64,000 nt of DNA from Aquisalimonas lutea (GTDB taxonomy: Bacteria; Pseudomonadota; Gammaproteobacteria; Nitrococcales; Aquisalimonadaceae). Below the pieces are notes generated by a model. It was not told the origin of the DNA. It did not search any database and saw nothing but the letters and a program-made list of their open reading frames with translations. Made by a program: the position numbers and the translations under genes. The stretch is taken from positions 1,772,733-1,836,732 of the forward strand of contig NZ_JAUFPK010000001.1 in assembly GCF_030409225.1 (NCBI RefSeq), given 5' to 3'. Below are positions 45,665-55,062 of this stretch, piece after piece (position 1 is the first letter of the stretch; every line of letters starts with the position of its first letter).

Positions 45665-47938
45665 ATGACCGACAGCGATACCACCAGCAGCAACCAGGAC
45701 TTCGAATCCCGTCCGCTGCACGAGTTCACGGAGAAGGCGTACCTGGACTACTCCATGTACGTCATCCTCGACCGCGCGCTGCCCAATATCGGTGACGGGC
45801 TCAAGCCGGTGCAGCGCCGCATCGTCTACGCCATGTCGGAGCTGGGGCTGTCGGCCCTGGCCAAGTACAAGAAGTCGGCCCGCACGGTGGGCGACGTCCT
45901 GGGCAAGTATCATCCCCACGGGGACGCGGCCTGCTACGAGGCCATGGTGCTCATGGCCCAGCCGTTCTCCTATCGCTACCCGCTGGTCGACGGCCAGGGC
46001 AACTGGGGCTCGCCGGACGACCCCAAGTCCTTCGCCGCCATGCGCTATACCGAGTCCCGCCTGGCCAAGTACTCCGAGGTGCTGCTGGCGGAGCTGGGGC
46101 AGGGCACGGTGGACTGGGTGCCGAACTTCGACGGCACCATGGAGGAGCCGTCCCTGCTGCCGGCGCGCCTGCCCAACGTCCTGCTCAACGGCGGCACCGG
46201 TATCGCCGTGGGTATGGCCACGGACATCCCGCCGCACAACCTGCGCGAGGTCGCCAGCGCCTGCATCCACCTGCTGGAGGATCCGGACGCCACGGTGGCC
46301 GATCTCTGCGAGCACGTCCAGGCGCCGGACTTCCCCACCGAGGCCGAGATCATCACGCCGCGCGACGAGATCCGCAAGGTCTACGAGAAGGGTCACGGCA
46401 GCATCCGCCAGCGCGCGCGCTACCAGGTCGAGGACGGCGACATCGTCATCACCGCGCTGCCGTTCCAGGTCTCCGGCAGCAAGGTGCTGGAGCAGATCGC
46501 CGCGCAGATGCAGGCGAAGAAGCTGCCCATGGTGGAGGACCTGCGCGACGAGTCCGACCACGAGAACCCGACCCGGCTGGTGGTGGTGCCGCGCTCGAAC
46601 CGCGTGGACACCGGCGAGGTCATGAAGCACCTGTTCGCCACCACCGACCTGGAGAAGAACGCCCGGGTGAACCTCAACGTCATCGGCCTGGACGGCCGTC
46701 CCCAGGTCCGGGATCTGCGGAGCCTGCTGGCGGAGTGGCTGCAGTTCCGCACGGAGACGGTGCGCCGGCGCCTGCAGTGGCGGCTGGACAAGGTCGAGGC
46801 GCGGCTGCACATCCTGGAGGGGCTGCTGACCGCGTATCTCAACATCGACGAGGTGATCCGCATCATCCGCGAGGAGGACGAGCCCAAGCCGGTGCTCATG
46901 GAGCGCTTCGGTCTCAGCGACCGCCAGGCGGAGGCCATCCTGGAGCTGCGTCTGCGACACCTGGCGAAGCTCGAGGAGATGAAGATCCGCGGCGAGCAGG
47001 ACGAGCTCCAGGAAGAGCGGGGCCAGCTCCAGGAGATCCTGGGCTCGGAGGAGCGGCTGCGGGCCCAGGTCAGCCGGGAGCTCAGCGCCGATGCCGAGAC
47101 CTACGGCGACGAGCGGCGCTCGCCGCTGGTGGCGCGCAGCGCCGCCCGGGCGCTGGACGAGACCGCGCTGGTCCCCAGCGAGCCGGTGACCATCGTGCTC
47201 TCGGACAAGGGCTGGGTGCGCGCCGCCAAGGGGCACGAGATCGATCCCGCGAGCCTGAACTACAAGGCCGGCGACGGCTATCTCTCCCACGCCCGCGGCC
47301 GCAGCAACCGCCAGGCGCTGTTCCTGGACTCCACCGGTCGCGCCTACGCGCTGCCGGCGCACAGCCTGCCCTCGGCGCGAAGCCAGGGCGAGCCGCTGAC
47401 CGGGCGCCTGAGCCCGCCGGCTGGGGCGCGCTTCGAGCACGTCGTCGCCGGCGACGACGCCGACCGCCTGATCCTGGCGTCCGACGCCGGCTACGGCTTC
47501 GTCACCACGGTGGCCGATCTGTACGCCAAGAACCGCGGCGGCAAGGCCGTGATCACGCTGCCGGGCGGCAGCCGCCTGCTGCCGCCGGCCCTGGTGGACG
47601 ACCCCGAGACGGACCGCCTGGCCGCCGTGTCCACGGCCGGCCGGCTGCTGGTCTTCCCGGTCCGCGAGCTGCCCCAGCTCGCCCGGGGCAAGGGCAACAA
47701 GATCATGGGCATACCGGCGGCGCGGGTGAAGGCGCGGGAGGAGCTCCTCCTGGCCGTGGCGGCGATCCCGGACGGGGGCAGTCTCGCGCTCACCGCCGGC
47801 AAGCGCACGCTGACCCTGCGCGGCGGCGATCTGGCGAACTTCGAGGCGGGCCGGGGACGTCGCGGGGGCGCGTTGCCCCGCGGCTTCCAGCGCGTGTCGG
47901 CGGTGCAGGTGGTCCCCCCGGGAGGAACGGCCACTTGA
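45665..47938 (+). CDS. parC: DNA topoisomerase IV subunit A
   Basis: 757 residues. [71 protein letters not shown], and catalytic Tyr128 in [12 protein letters not shown]. The C-terminal beta-pinwheel is shorter and lacks a GyrA box, consistent with ParC. The quinolone-region residues are GDAACYE, with Ala where many ParC have Ser. ATG 45665 is taken; upstream codons enter the REP gap. Confidence 0.94.
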   Translation: MTDSDTTSSNQDFESRPLHEFTEKAYLDYSMYVILDRALPNIGDGLKPVQRRIVYAMSELGLSALAKYKKSARTVGDVLGKYHPHGDAACYEAMVLMAQPFSYRYPLVDGQGNWGSPDDPKSFAAMRYTESRLAKYSEVLLAELGQGTVDWVPNFDGTMEEPSLLPARLPNVLLNGGTGIAVGMATDIPPHNLREVASACIHLLEDPDATVADLCEHVQAPDFPTEAEIITPRDEIRKVYEKGHGSIRQRARYQVEDGDIVITALPFQVSGSKVLEQIAAQMQAKKLPMVEDLRDESDHENPTRLVVVPRSNRVDTGEVMKHLFATTDLEKNARVNLNVIGLDGRPQVRDLRSLLAEWLQFRTETVRRRLQWRLDKVEARLHILEGLLTAYLNIDEVIRIIREEDEPKPVLMERFGLSDRQAEAILELRLRHLAKLEEMKIRGEQDELQEERGQLQEILGSEERLRAQVSRELSADAETYGDERRSPLVARSAARALDETALVPSEPVTIVLSDKGWVRAAKGHEIDPASLNYKAGDGYLSHARGRSNRQALFLDSTGRAYALPAHSLPSARSQGEPLTGRLSPPAGARFEHVVAGDDADRLILASDAGYGFVTTVADLYAKNRGGKAVITLPGGSRLLPPALVDDPETDRLAAVSTAGRLLVFPVRELPQLARGKGNKIMGIPAARVKAREELLLAVAAIPDGGSLALTAGKRTLTLRGGDLANFEAGRGRRGGALPRGFQRVSAVQVVPPGGTAT

Positions 47939-47961
47939 ACCGCGTCGCCGCGCCCCTATCT
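47934..47961 (+). promoter_or_regulatory. Sigma-32-like heat-shock promoter of htpX
   Basis: CTTGAAC (47934-47940), 13-base spacer, CCCTATCT (47954-47961). Against the sigma-32 pattern CTTGAAA-N13/14-CCCCATNT it has single mismatches in each box. The -35 box overlaps the parC stop codon; htpX starts 59 bases downstream. htpX is a heat-shock gene in E. coli. Confidence 0.6.
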
Positions 47962-48019
47962 AAGCATTGAAGCGTGAATGTCCTGAAAGGTTCGTAGTCG
48001 AGGGAGGCCGACCCGGATC

Positions 48020-48907
48020 ATGAAGCGTGTAAGCCTGTTCGTCCTGACCAACCTGGGCATCGTGGTGCTGCTCGGGATCATGCTCAACCTCTTCGTCGAG
48101 CCGTGGATGGCCCGGGAGGGCATGCAGCTCAATACCACGTTCATCCTGATCCTGGCGGCTGTCCTGGGCATGGGCGGGTCGTTCATTTCTCTGGCCCTGT
48201 CCAAGATGATGGCCAAGCGCATGATCGGGGCGCGGGTCATCGAGCGGCCCGCCAACCCCGCCGAGCAGTGGCTGGTGGATACCGTCCGCCGGCATGCCCG
48301 GCAGGCGGGGATCGGCATGCCGGAGGTGGCGATCTACGAGGCCCCGGAGATCAATGCCTTCGCCACCGGGATGAAGCGCGACAACGCCCTGGTGGCGGTG
48401 AGCTCCGGGCTGCTGCGGCAGATGAACGCCGACGAGGCGGAAGCGGTGATCGGCCACGAGATCGCCCACGTGCAGAACGGCGACATGGTCACGCTGGCGC
48501 TGATCCAGGGGGTGCTGAACACGTTCGTGATCGTGCTCTCCCGGGTCATCGGCATGGTCGTGGACAAGGTGATCTTCAAGAACGAGCGGGGCTACGGCCC
48601 CGGCTTCCTGATCACCGTGATCTTCGCCCAGGTCGTGCTCGGCATCATCGCCAGCATCATCGTCCAGTGGTTCTCGCGCCAGCGGGAGTACCGCGCCGAT
48701 CTGGGCGGCGCGCGCTTTGCCGGCCGGGAGAAGATGATCGCGGCGCTGGAGAAGCTCAAGAAGAACGTGGAACCGTCCACGCTGCCGGAGCAGGTGGAGG
48801 CGTTCGGCATTTCCGGGCGCATGGGCTCGGGCATCAAGCGGCTGCTGATGAGCCACCCGCCCCTGGACGACCGCATCGCCGCCCTGCGTGAACGCAGATA
48901 TGGGTAG
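48020..48907 (+). CDS. htpX: Protease HtpX
   Basis: 295 residues. N-terminal transmembrane helices (about 4-25 and 37-57), zinc motif [10 protein letters not shown] with H146 and H150, two further membrane segments, and the third ligand Glu in [28 protein letters not shown]. It degrades misfolded inner-membrane proteins together with FtsH. Preceded by a sigma-32-like promoter, so it is probably transcribed apart from parC. A second M48 peptidase is at 2441-3301. Confidence 0.94.
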   Translation: MKRVSLFVLTNLGIVVLLGIMLNLFVEPWMAREGMQLNTTFILILAAVLGMGGSFISLALSKMMAKRMIGARVIERPANPAEQWLVDTVRRHARQAGIGMPEVAIYEAPEINAFATGMKRDNALVAVSSGLLRQMNADEAEAVIGHEIAHVQNGDMVTLALIQGVLNTFVIVLSRVIGMVVDKVIFKNERGYGPGFLITVIFAQVVLGIIASIIVQWFSRQREYRADLGGARFAGREKMIAALEKLKKNVEPSTLPEQVEAFGISGRMGSGIKRLLMSHPPLDDRIAALRERRYG

Positions 48908-48985
48908 AGTTTTCAGTTTTGCAGTGCTCAGTTTTCAGTCGCGGGCGTCTGCGCAGGCGAACTGAAAACTGAACACTGAAAACTC
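48907..48985. repeat. AT-rich cruciform repeat between htpX and the FimX-like gene
   Basis: GAGTTTTCAG (48907-48916) pairs exactly with CTGAAAACTC (48976-48985), and CAGTGCTCAGTTTTCAGT (48922-48939) pairs 17 of 18 with 48961-48978. The GTTTTCAGT unit repeats up to 48997. It is an AT-rich island in very GC-rich DNA between two convergent genes, possibly working as a two-way terminator. A shorter relative lies near 33573-33592. Confidence 0.75.
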
Positions 48986-49002
48986 AGAACTGAAAACTTC
49001 CC

Positions 49003-51084
49003 TCACATGACCGTGCCGGTGAAGTCGTAGTCCATGGTCAGTGACGGGGCCTGGAGGAAGTGCCCCTGGACGAAGTCCACCTGGTAGCGCCAGTAGGTGG
49101 CCATGCCCATGGCATCCTCCACGTAGCCCGCGATCACCCGCTTCTTCATGGAATGGGCGTTGTCGATGATGCTCTGCACGCGTTCCTGGGTTTCCTCGTT
49201 GTCCGCCAGGTCCTGGCCCAGTGAGTGATCGAGCTTGAGGTAGTCGGCGGGCAGGTGCTTGAGGAGCTGGAACGGATTCACGCCGCTGCCGAAGTGATCC
49301 AGGGTGAAGCCGCAGCCCAGCTCCTTGAGCCCCCGGAACGTCTCGCGGGCCTCGTTGAGCTGGGTGACCGCCACCGGCTCGTTGACCTCGAAGTTGACGT
49401 TGCGGCCCTTGATGCCGTGCGCCTTCAGGCGCTCGCCGAGGAACGCCAGGAATCCCTCGTCGGACAGCGTCGGCCCGGAGATCTTGATCATCAGGGTGCG
49501 CTCCGGGTCGTTCTGAAGCCCGCGGCTCAGGGCCGCCAGGGCATGATCCACGACCCAGCGGTCCACCTGGGCCATGAGTCCCGCTTCCTCGGCCCGGGGA
49601 ATGAAATCCGCGCCCCGCAGCTCTTCGCCCTCCTCGTTGCGCAGCCGCACCCGCACCTCGTACCGGGAGGTGGTGTCGCCGTTCAGCGCGGCCACCGGCA
49701 TGTAGACCAGGTGGAAGGCGTCGCGCTCCAGCGCGTCCTGGAGGAAGGCCTGCCAGTGCTGGTTTCCCGCAGCGCCCTCGCTGTCATCCTCCGCCGGCAG
49801 CAGGTAGACCTGGTTGCCGCCGGCCTCCCGGGCGATCTCGCAGCCACGGTGCGCCCGGCCGACGGCCTCGCCGGCATCCCGCGCCTTCTCGCCCACCATG
49901 ACGGCGCCGACGGTGCAGGTGGCGGTGACCGTGTGGCGGTCCGTCTCCACGATATGGTCCTCGACCTTCTGCCGGATCGCCTCGGCCACGGCCACGGTGT
50001 CGTGGACGCCCCGGTTGGGCAGCAGCACGGTAAACACGTCGTCGGCGAACCGGCCGGCGACCGCCCCTTCGTCCAGCTCGCCGGTGACCAGCGCCGCGAC
50101 GTCGGTAATGACCTTGTCGCAGGCACTGATCCCCAGGGTCTGCCGGATGCCGTCGAGATTCTCCACCTGGATGTAGAGCAGGCCGTCGCTGCTTTCCTCG
50201 TTGCCGGCGGACTCGCGGATGCTGTGCTCCAGGCGGTCGACGAAATGGGCGCGGTGGAACAGGCCCGTGAGCAGGTCCGTCTTGCTCAGCGAGTCCAGCT
50301 GCGCTTCCAGGTCGTGCTCCGCCGACTGGTCCCGGATGAGCACCTGGGTGCACGGCTCGCCGTCCACGGTGGCCGCCGACAGGCTGACCTGCACCGGCAG
50401 CGTCTGGTCGCGGGCCACCATGCGCAGGTCCGCCTCGGGCTCGGTGCGATCGCCGCGGCTGTAGCGGCGCAGCAGGTCCTTGAAATCCTTCTGGTCCTCC
50501 GGCGCGATCATGTCCAGCAGGGGCATGCCCTCGATCTCCTCGAACGCCTCCACGCCGAACTTCTCCAGGTACGCCGGGTTGGCGTAGATGTGCATGCCTT
50601 CGTGGACGTAGGCGATGGCATCCCGGGAGCTGTCCAGGAGGGCGCTGGCGCGGCGCTCCGACTCCTTCAGGGCCTTCTCCATGCGCCGCAGCCGGCGGCG
50701 GTCCTGGAGGTGGCGGAGCTCCCGCCGCACCACCAGCTTGAGATGCTCCAGGTCTTCCTTGCTGACCAGGTCCAGGGCACCGGACTGCATGGCCTCGCGG
50801 CGCCGTGTCGGCCCGTCTTCCTCGGTGACGGCGATCAGGGGCAGGTCCCGGCCGCTTTCCTGGACGGCGTGGGCGGCGTCGGCCAGGGGCAGCTCATCCA
50901 GGTGCAGGGTGCACAGGAACAGCTCGAAGGCATGCTCCTCCAGCGCGCTGTGCAGGTCCTCGAGATCCTCCACGTGGCTTGCGCGCACCGCGTGGCCGGC
51001 ATTGCGCAGCACGCTGATGAACATCTCCGCGTCGTTGAGCGACGTCTCCGCCACCAGCAGTCGGACAATGTCGTCCTGATTCAT
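49003..51084 (-). CDS. FimX-like c-di-GMP effector (REC-PAS-GGDEF-EAL, degenerate)
   Basis: 693 residues, close to FimX (about 690). N-terminal receiver-like domain without the phospho-acceptor Asp (LFLCTLHLDELP), PAS domain (about 145-265, SRDAIAYVHEGMHIYANPAYLEKFG), a GGDEF domain in which the active loop reads GRFADDVF, and an EAL domain whose motif is YEVRVRL. Both catalytic motifs are lost, so it most likely binds c-di-GMP rather than making or breaking it. FimX controls type IV pilus assembly and twitching through PilZ and PilB. The adjacent gene encodes a PilZ-like protein. Confidence 0.82.
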   Translation of the reverse strand: MNQDDIVRLLVAETSLNDAEMFISVLRNAGHAVRASHVEDLEDLHSALEEHAFELFLCTLHLDELPLADAAHAVQESGRDLPLIAVTEEDGPTRRREAMQSGALDLVSKEDLEHLKLVVRRELRHLQDRRRLRRMEKALKESERRASALLDSSRDAIAYVHEGMHIYANPAYLEKFGVEAFEEIEGMPLLDMIAPEDQKDFKDLLRRYSRGDRTEPEADLRMVARDQTLPVQVSLSAATVDGEPCTQVLIRDQSAEHDLEAQLDSLSKTDLLTGLFHRAHFVDRLEHSIRESAGNEESSDGLLYIQVENLDGIRQTLGISACDKVITDVAALVTGELDEGAVAGRFADDVFTVLLPNRGVHDTVAVAEAIRQKVEDHIVETDRHTVTATCTVGAVMVGEKARDAGEAVGRAHRGCEIAREAGGNQVYLLPAEDDSEGAAGNQHWQAFLQDALERDAFHLVYMPVAALNGDTTSRYEVRVRLRNEEGEELRGADFIPRAEEAGLMAQVDRWVVDHALAALSRGLQNDPERTLMIKISGPTLSDEGFLAFLGERLKAHGIKGRNVNFEVNEPVAVTQLNEARETFRGLKELGCGFTLDHFGSGVNPFQLLKHLPADYLKLDHSLGQDLADNEETQERVQSIIDNAHSMKKRVIAGYVEDAMGMATYWRYQVDFVQGHFLQAPSLTMDYDFTGTVM

Positions 51085-51136
51085 GAAGTACCGTCCTGTC
51101 TATGCGTTCGTTGCGGCCCGCCGGGACGTCCTGCGG

Positions 51137-52729
51137 TCATTGCGTGTCGTACCGGAAGCTCCAGCGGGCGAAGTCCGGTCGGCGTTCCATGCAGGCCTCC
51201 GGCCGGATCGGGACCAGCCCGTCCGGGGTCTCCAGCCAGATGCGCCGGCGCTGCTGGGCGGCCAGGGGCGGAACGATGAGGGTCGCCGGCACGTTCAGCC
51301 GCGACATGGCCGCCGTGTGCAGGGCGCGAAAGACCCCCGTCAGCCGGCCCTCGTCGTCTTCCGCCCGCAGCTGCACCGCGGTCGGCTCCGGTGCGATGAG
51401 CTGCACCCCTGCATCCACGCACCCCTTGTGATGGTGCCGTACCCAGCGGACAACGCCAAGCTCCCAGGGGAGCCGCTGGTCTTCCAGTACCTCCCGCACC
51501 AGCACGGGCTCGCCGACGCCGGGTGCCGAGTCCGCTTGCTGTTCCCGCAGCCGGTAGCCGTCCGGTGACCGGTCCGCCACCTCCCACGACACCACGCTGG
51601 CGGCGGCGCGGCCCTGGTCCGGGGGGTCCGGTTCGGCGGAGCGACCCGGGGAGTCGCGATTCGCCTCGGCGGGGAAGATGAGATCCCAGATGTCCGTGCT
51701 CGGCGCCTGGGCGCGCGGTACGCGGCCCTGGAACCGGGCGTGCTGCGGCGTTTCCGCGGCGCCGGCGAGCATGCGGTGGGCGGCGGTGAGCCCGGTAACC
51801 ACCTCGACGCGGCCGGACGCCGCACGACGCGGGTATCGGCGTGCGGCGACGGCTGCCAGCTGCTCGTGGGCATGTTCCAGGACGCGGCGCCGACGCTCGG
51901 AGACGGGGCGCCGGCGCCAGGGCCGGCGGCGTGTGCAGGCAGCGATCTCGCGCTGCAGCCGCGCCGCCACGCCGGAGGTGTCCACGAAAACGGTGCCCGC
52001 GGCCGTGCCCGTCGCCTGGGCAAGAGGGAAGGGAGCCGCGTCGTTGTCCGGAGCGACCGCGAGTCCGCCGCCGTCCGGGCGTGTCGCGCGCAATCGCACG
52101 CGGCCGGCCCAGCGCGCGGTCTGCCGGTAGAGCTCGCGGATATCCGCGCGTGCCATGCCCCAGGGGTCGCACCCCTCCACCAGGAGCAGCTGGCGATAGC
52201 GCGTGCCCGTGCGCCGGATACCGGGCGCCAGGCCGTGGCGGTGGAGCAGCTGCCACAGGCCCGGGGGTGGTGCCGTGTGGCACGCGTGGTAGTCCTCCAG
52301 GATGACTCCCCCGTGGTGGACGATCCGCCGCGAGGCCCGTTCCCGGAGCCGCTTGCCGCCGCTGGCGTGCACCAGCCGATAGCCCCGCGCCATGGACTCA
52401 TGCAAGGCCGCGGCCCGCTCCACGGCCTCGGTATGGCGCGCGGTGGCCGCGGCGCCGCCGCTACGGGGCTCGCGTAGCTGGCCGCTGATGCGGTGTACCG
52501 TGGCCTCCAGGCGGTGCAGGAGGGCGTTGCGGCGGCCCGGGCGAAGCCGGCACGTGTTGAGGGTGTCGATGCACTCCAGTAAGCGGGAGGCGGCGCCCGC
52601 CGGGTGGGCCAGCGGCAGCTCCCGGAGCCAGCGCTTGAGGGGGGCGACCCGCGTGGGTGCCGGCGCCGCGGCGGGGTCCGCGGCGCCATGGCCATCGGCG
52701 TGGATTGCTGCGAACGGTGCGCGGGTCAT
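51137..52729 (-). CDS. Uncharacterised protein with C-terminal PilZ-like domain
   Basis: 530 residues. An N-terminal helical region of about 370 residues (repeated Arg-rich segments such as SERRRRVLEHAHEQLAAVAARRYPRR) is not assigned. From about residue 378, WEVADRSPDGYRLREQ fits the D/N-x-S-x-x-G core of PilZ domains, and GVVRWVRHHHKGCVDAGVQLIAPEP the later beta strands. An RxxxR switch before it is not certain. It lies 52 bases downstream of the FimX-like gene start region on the opposite face of the same strand order, so linked c-di-GMP function is plausible. ATG 52729 chosen; upstream frame enters noncoding DNA. Confidence 0.65.
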   Translation of the reverse strand: MTRAPFAAIHADGHGAADPAAAPAPTRVAPLKRWLRELPLAHPAGAASRLLECIDTLNTCRLRPGRRNALLHRLEATVHRISGQLREPRSGGAAATARHTEAVERAAALHESMARGYRLVHASGGKRLRERASRRIVHHGGVILEDYHACHTAPPPGLWQLLHRHGLAPGIRRTGTRYRQLLLVEGCDPWGMARADIRELYRQTARWAGRVRLRATRPDGGGLAVAPDNDAAPFPLAQATGTAAGTVFVDTSGVAARLQREIAACTRRRPWRRRPVSERRRRVLEHAHEQLAAVAARRYPRRAASGRVEVVTGLTAAHRMLAGAAETPQHARFQGRVPRAQAPSTDIWDLIFPAEANRDSPGRSAEPDPPDQGRAAASVVSWEVADRSPDGYRLREQQADSAPGVGEPVLVREVLEDQRLPWELGVVRWVRHHHKGCVDAGVQLIAPEPTAVQLRAEDDEGRLTGVFRALHTAAMSRLNVPATLIVPPLAAQQRRRIWLETPDGLVPIRPEACMERRPDFARWSFRYDTQ

Positions 52730-52827
52730 GGCGTCCTTGTGCTTGTCGGCCCGTCGTTCCGGCCTCGCCGGGCCTTGCCCTCCGGCGTTCAGTGTATGCA
52801 CCCGCCGGCGGGAAACCAATCCCCGCG

Positions 52828-53859
52828 TCAGCCGTGGCGGGCGGTGGTCAGGGGCGTCTTGGCAGGGGCGCCGGCATCCTCGCGCATGAGCTGCGGTACC
52901 AGGTACCCGGGCAGTCGCGCCGCCAGGGCCGCCGCCAGCTCTCTTGCCTCGTCCTCCGGGACGAGGAAGTGCGTGGCGCCGGCGACCCGGTCCAGCTGGT
53001 GCAGGTAGTAGGGCAGCACGCCCAGGGTGAACAGCCGCTCGCTGAGCTCGCTCTGCGCGTCTGCCGTGTCGTTGATGCCGCGCAGCAGCACCGCCTGGTT
53101 CAGGAGCTGGACGCCGGCCTCGCGCAGGCGCCGGCAGGCGCTCGCGACCTCGCCGTCCAGCTCGTTGGCGTGGTTGGCATGGAGCACCATCACGGGCTGC
53201 AGGCGGGTGCCCGCCAGCCATGCGAGCAATTCGTCGTCGACCCGCTCCGGCAGGACCACCGGCAGCCGCGAATGGACCCGCAGGCGCACCAGGTGCGGAA
53301 TGGCCGCCAGCTCTCCCGCCAGCGGTCCCAGGCGTCGGTCCGGCAGCGTCAGCGGGTCGCCGCCGCTGAGAATGACCTCCCTGAGCCCGCTCTGGTGGCG
53401 CAGGTAGGCGAGGGCCGGCTGCCACGCGTCGCGGGCGGCATGGGCGTCGCCGTAGGGAAAGTGCCGGCGGAAGCAGTAGCGGCAGTTGATGGCGCACGCC
53501 CCCGTGGCGACCAGCAGGGCACGCCCGTGGTACTTGTGCAGCACGCCCGGGGCCTGCTGGGCGGCGAGATCCCCCACCGGATCGGCCCCGAAGTCCGGGG
53601 CCTCGGTCTGCTCGGCGGCCAGGGGGAGTACCTGCCGCAGCAGGGGGTCGTTCGGGTCGCCCGGGCGCATGCGGCGGACGAAGCCCCGCGGCACGCGCAC
53701 CGGGAAGTCCCGGTGCCCGGCCTCGGCCGCGGGCAGCAGGCCCGGGTCCAGCGCCAGCGCCTCCAGGAGCTCGGCGGGGCGCCGGAAGCCCCGGGCCAGC
53801 TCGGTCTGCCAGGCGGGAGGCGTGACGGGTTCGCGGGCGGTTGCGGACATGGGCGTCAT
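52828..53859 (-). CDS. epmB: EF-P beta-lysylation protein EpmB
   Basis: 343 residues, radical-SAM enzyme of the lysine 2,3-aminomutase family. The cluster motif CAINCRYCFRRHFPYGD supplies Cys at about 122, 126 and 129; GGDPLTLPDRRLGPL and LRVHSRLPVVLPERV are family blocks. The length is that of EpmB rather than of the longer KamA catabolic enzyme. It turns alpha-lysine into beta-lysine for EF-P. Divergent from efp, with epmA downstream of efp, so the whole modification set is here. A second ATG is 9 bases in. Confidence 0.93.
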   Translation of the reverse strand: MTPMSATAREPVTPPAWQTELARGFRRPAELLEALALDPGLLPAAEAGHRDFPVRVPRGFVRRMRPGDPNDPLLRQVLPLAAEQTEAPDFGADPVGDLAAQQAPGVLHKYHGRALLVATGACAINCRYCFRRHFPYGDAHAARDAWQPALAYLRHQSGLREVILSGGDPLTLPDRRLGPLAGELAAIPHLVRLRVHSRLPVVLPERVDDELLAWLAGTRLQPVMVLHANHANELDGEVASACRRLREAGVQLLNQAVLLRGINDTADAQSELSERLFTLGVLPYYLHQLDRVAGATHFLVPEDEARELAAALAARLPGYLVPQLMREDAGAPAKTPLTTARHG

Positions 53860-53936
53860 TGTAACGTGCTCGCGGCGACCACAGGGGCGTGTATTCGCGG
53901 CAATTTTTCGTTAGCATTCGGCCGTTTCCCCGGCAA

Positions 53937-54201
53937 GGGAAACGCTGAACAATTCGCGCGCGCCTCTGGCCGAGCAGCGCGAGCGCAGACAAGGCGCGTT
54001 GCGCCGCGCTGTACTGGCGGTACAGTCAAGCAACGCAACGCCGGCTGCGCTCGCGCTGCTCGGCCCCGAAGGGCGCTCCACGGCGGCGTTGTGGTCTGCG
54101 TTGGCATTCTTGTAAAGGGCGACGCCATTCACGGCGAATGCCGCCTTGCCACAACGCCGCTGTGGAGCGCAGAGGCACGCGGGAATTGTTCAGCGTTTCC
54201 C
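53937..54201. mobile_element. 265-bp MITE-like element with nested hairpins, between epmB and efp
   Basis: Terminal inverted repeats of 32 bp with 30 matches; the outer 19 bases are exact, GGGAAACGCTGAACAATTC (53937-53955) against its complement (54183-54201). Inside are a perfect 20-bp pair (53969-53988 with 54045-54064) and a 22-bp pair with one mismatch (54073-54094 with 54149-54170). So it can fold as a closed stem with two arms. No transposase is present. Compact size, long termini and intergenic position fit a non-autonomous transposable element. No target duplication beyond AA is evident. Confidence 0.75.
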
Positions 54202-54245
54202 AAGATCCGGACCACCGAACCCACGCACAGTCCAGCGGAGTCTCC

Positions 54246-54815
54246 ATGGCGACGTATACGACCAACCAGTTCAAGGGCGGGCTCAAGCTCATGCTCGACG
54301 GTGAACCCTACAGCATCGTCGAGAACGAGTTCGTCAAGCCCGGCAAGGGCCAGGCGTTCAACCGGGTCAAGCTGCGCAACCTGAAGACAGGCAAGGTATT
54401 GGATCGCACCTTCAAGTCCGGGGAGTCCGTGGAGGCCGCCGACGTGCTGGAGACCGAGCTCCAGTATCTGTTCAACGACGGCGAGCACTGGTACTTCATG
54501 GACACCGAGACCTTCGACCAGGTCGCCGCCGGCAAGGCCGCCATGGGCGGTGCCGAGAAGTGGATCAAGGAGCAGGATATCTGCAACGTGACCCTCTGGA
54601 ACGGCGAGCCCCTGCAGGTGGATCCGCCGTCGTTCGTGGAGCTGCAGGTCACCCAGACGGACCCCGGCGTGCGCGGCGATACCAGCAGCGGCGGCAGCAA
54701 GCCCGCCACCGTGGAGACGGGGGCCGTGGTCCGTGTGCCGCTGTTCCTGGAGGAGGGCGAGGTCATCAAGATCGACACCCGCAAGGGCGAGTACGTGGGG
54801 CGGGTGAAGGACTGA
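54246..54815 (+). CDS. efp: Elongation factor P
   Basis: 189 residues. [42 protein letters not shown] places the modified lysine at K34 in PGKGQ. Three beta-barrel domains end with [20 protein letters not shown] relieves stalling at polyproline, and K34 is the target of EpmA/EpmB encoded on either side. GGAG at 54237-54240 precedes ATG 54246. The repeat element ends 45 bases upstream, so the efp promoter must lie within or right beside it. Confidence 0.96.
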   Translation: MATYTTNQFKGGLKLMLDGEPYSIVENEFVKPGKGQAFNRVKLRNLKTGKVLDRTFKSGESVEAADVLETELQYLFNDGEHWYFMDTETFDQVAAGKAAMGGAEKWIKEQDICNVTLWNGEPLQVDPPSFVELQVTQTDPGVRGDTSSGGSKPATVETGAVVRVPLFLEEGEVIKIDTRKGEYVGRVKD

Positions 54816-54853
54816 GCCCCGCCCGCGGTCCGGGCCCCCACCCGCCGCCAGCG

Positions 54854-55038
54854 CCCGCCGTAGGAGCGACGTAAGTCGCGACCTTCCAGGAGAGCCCGAT
54901 GCCCTGAAAAGTCGCGGCTGAAGCCGCTCCTACACGGCTTCGGTACAGCCTGCTGCAGAATGCTGTGGGAGCGGCTTCAGCCGCGACCGTTGCAGAGAAC
55001 AAGGTTCTCTGGAATGTCCCGACTGTCGTCGCTCCCAC
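54854..55038. repeat. REP block, left arm of an inverted pair around epmA
   Basis: Four REP units: GTAGGAGCGACGTAAGTCGC type on plus (54854-54881), GCGGCTGAAGCCGC type on minus (54911-54934) and on plus (54964-54987), and a worn first-type unit on minus (55021-55038). Spacers such as TTGCAGAGAAC and AGGTTCTCTGG are also repeated. The whole block is a close inverted copy of 56073-56258 on the other side of epmA. Confidence 0.85.
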
Positions 55039-55062
55039 GCGATTCTCCAAGAGGGTTCGGTC

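Noticed and set aside
54138-54245. Longer efp reading frame starting inside the repeat element
   Set aside because: The extra 36 codons come from the repeat arm; ATG 54246 gives the exact EF-P length, K34 position and a ribosome site.
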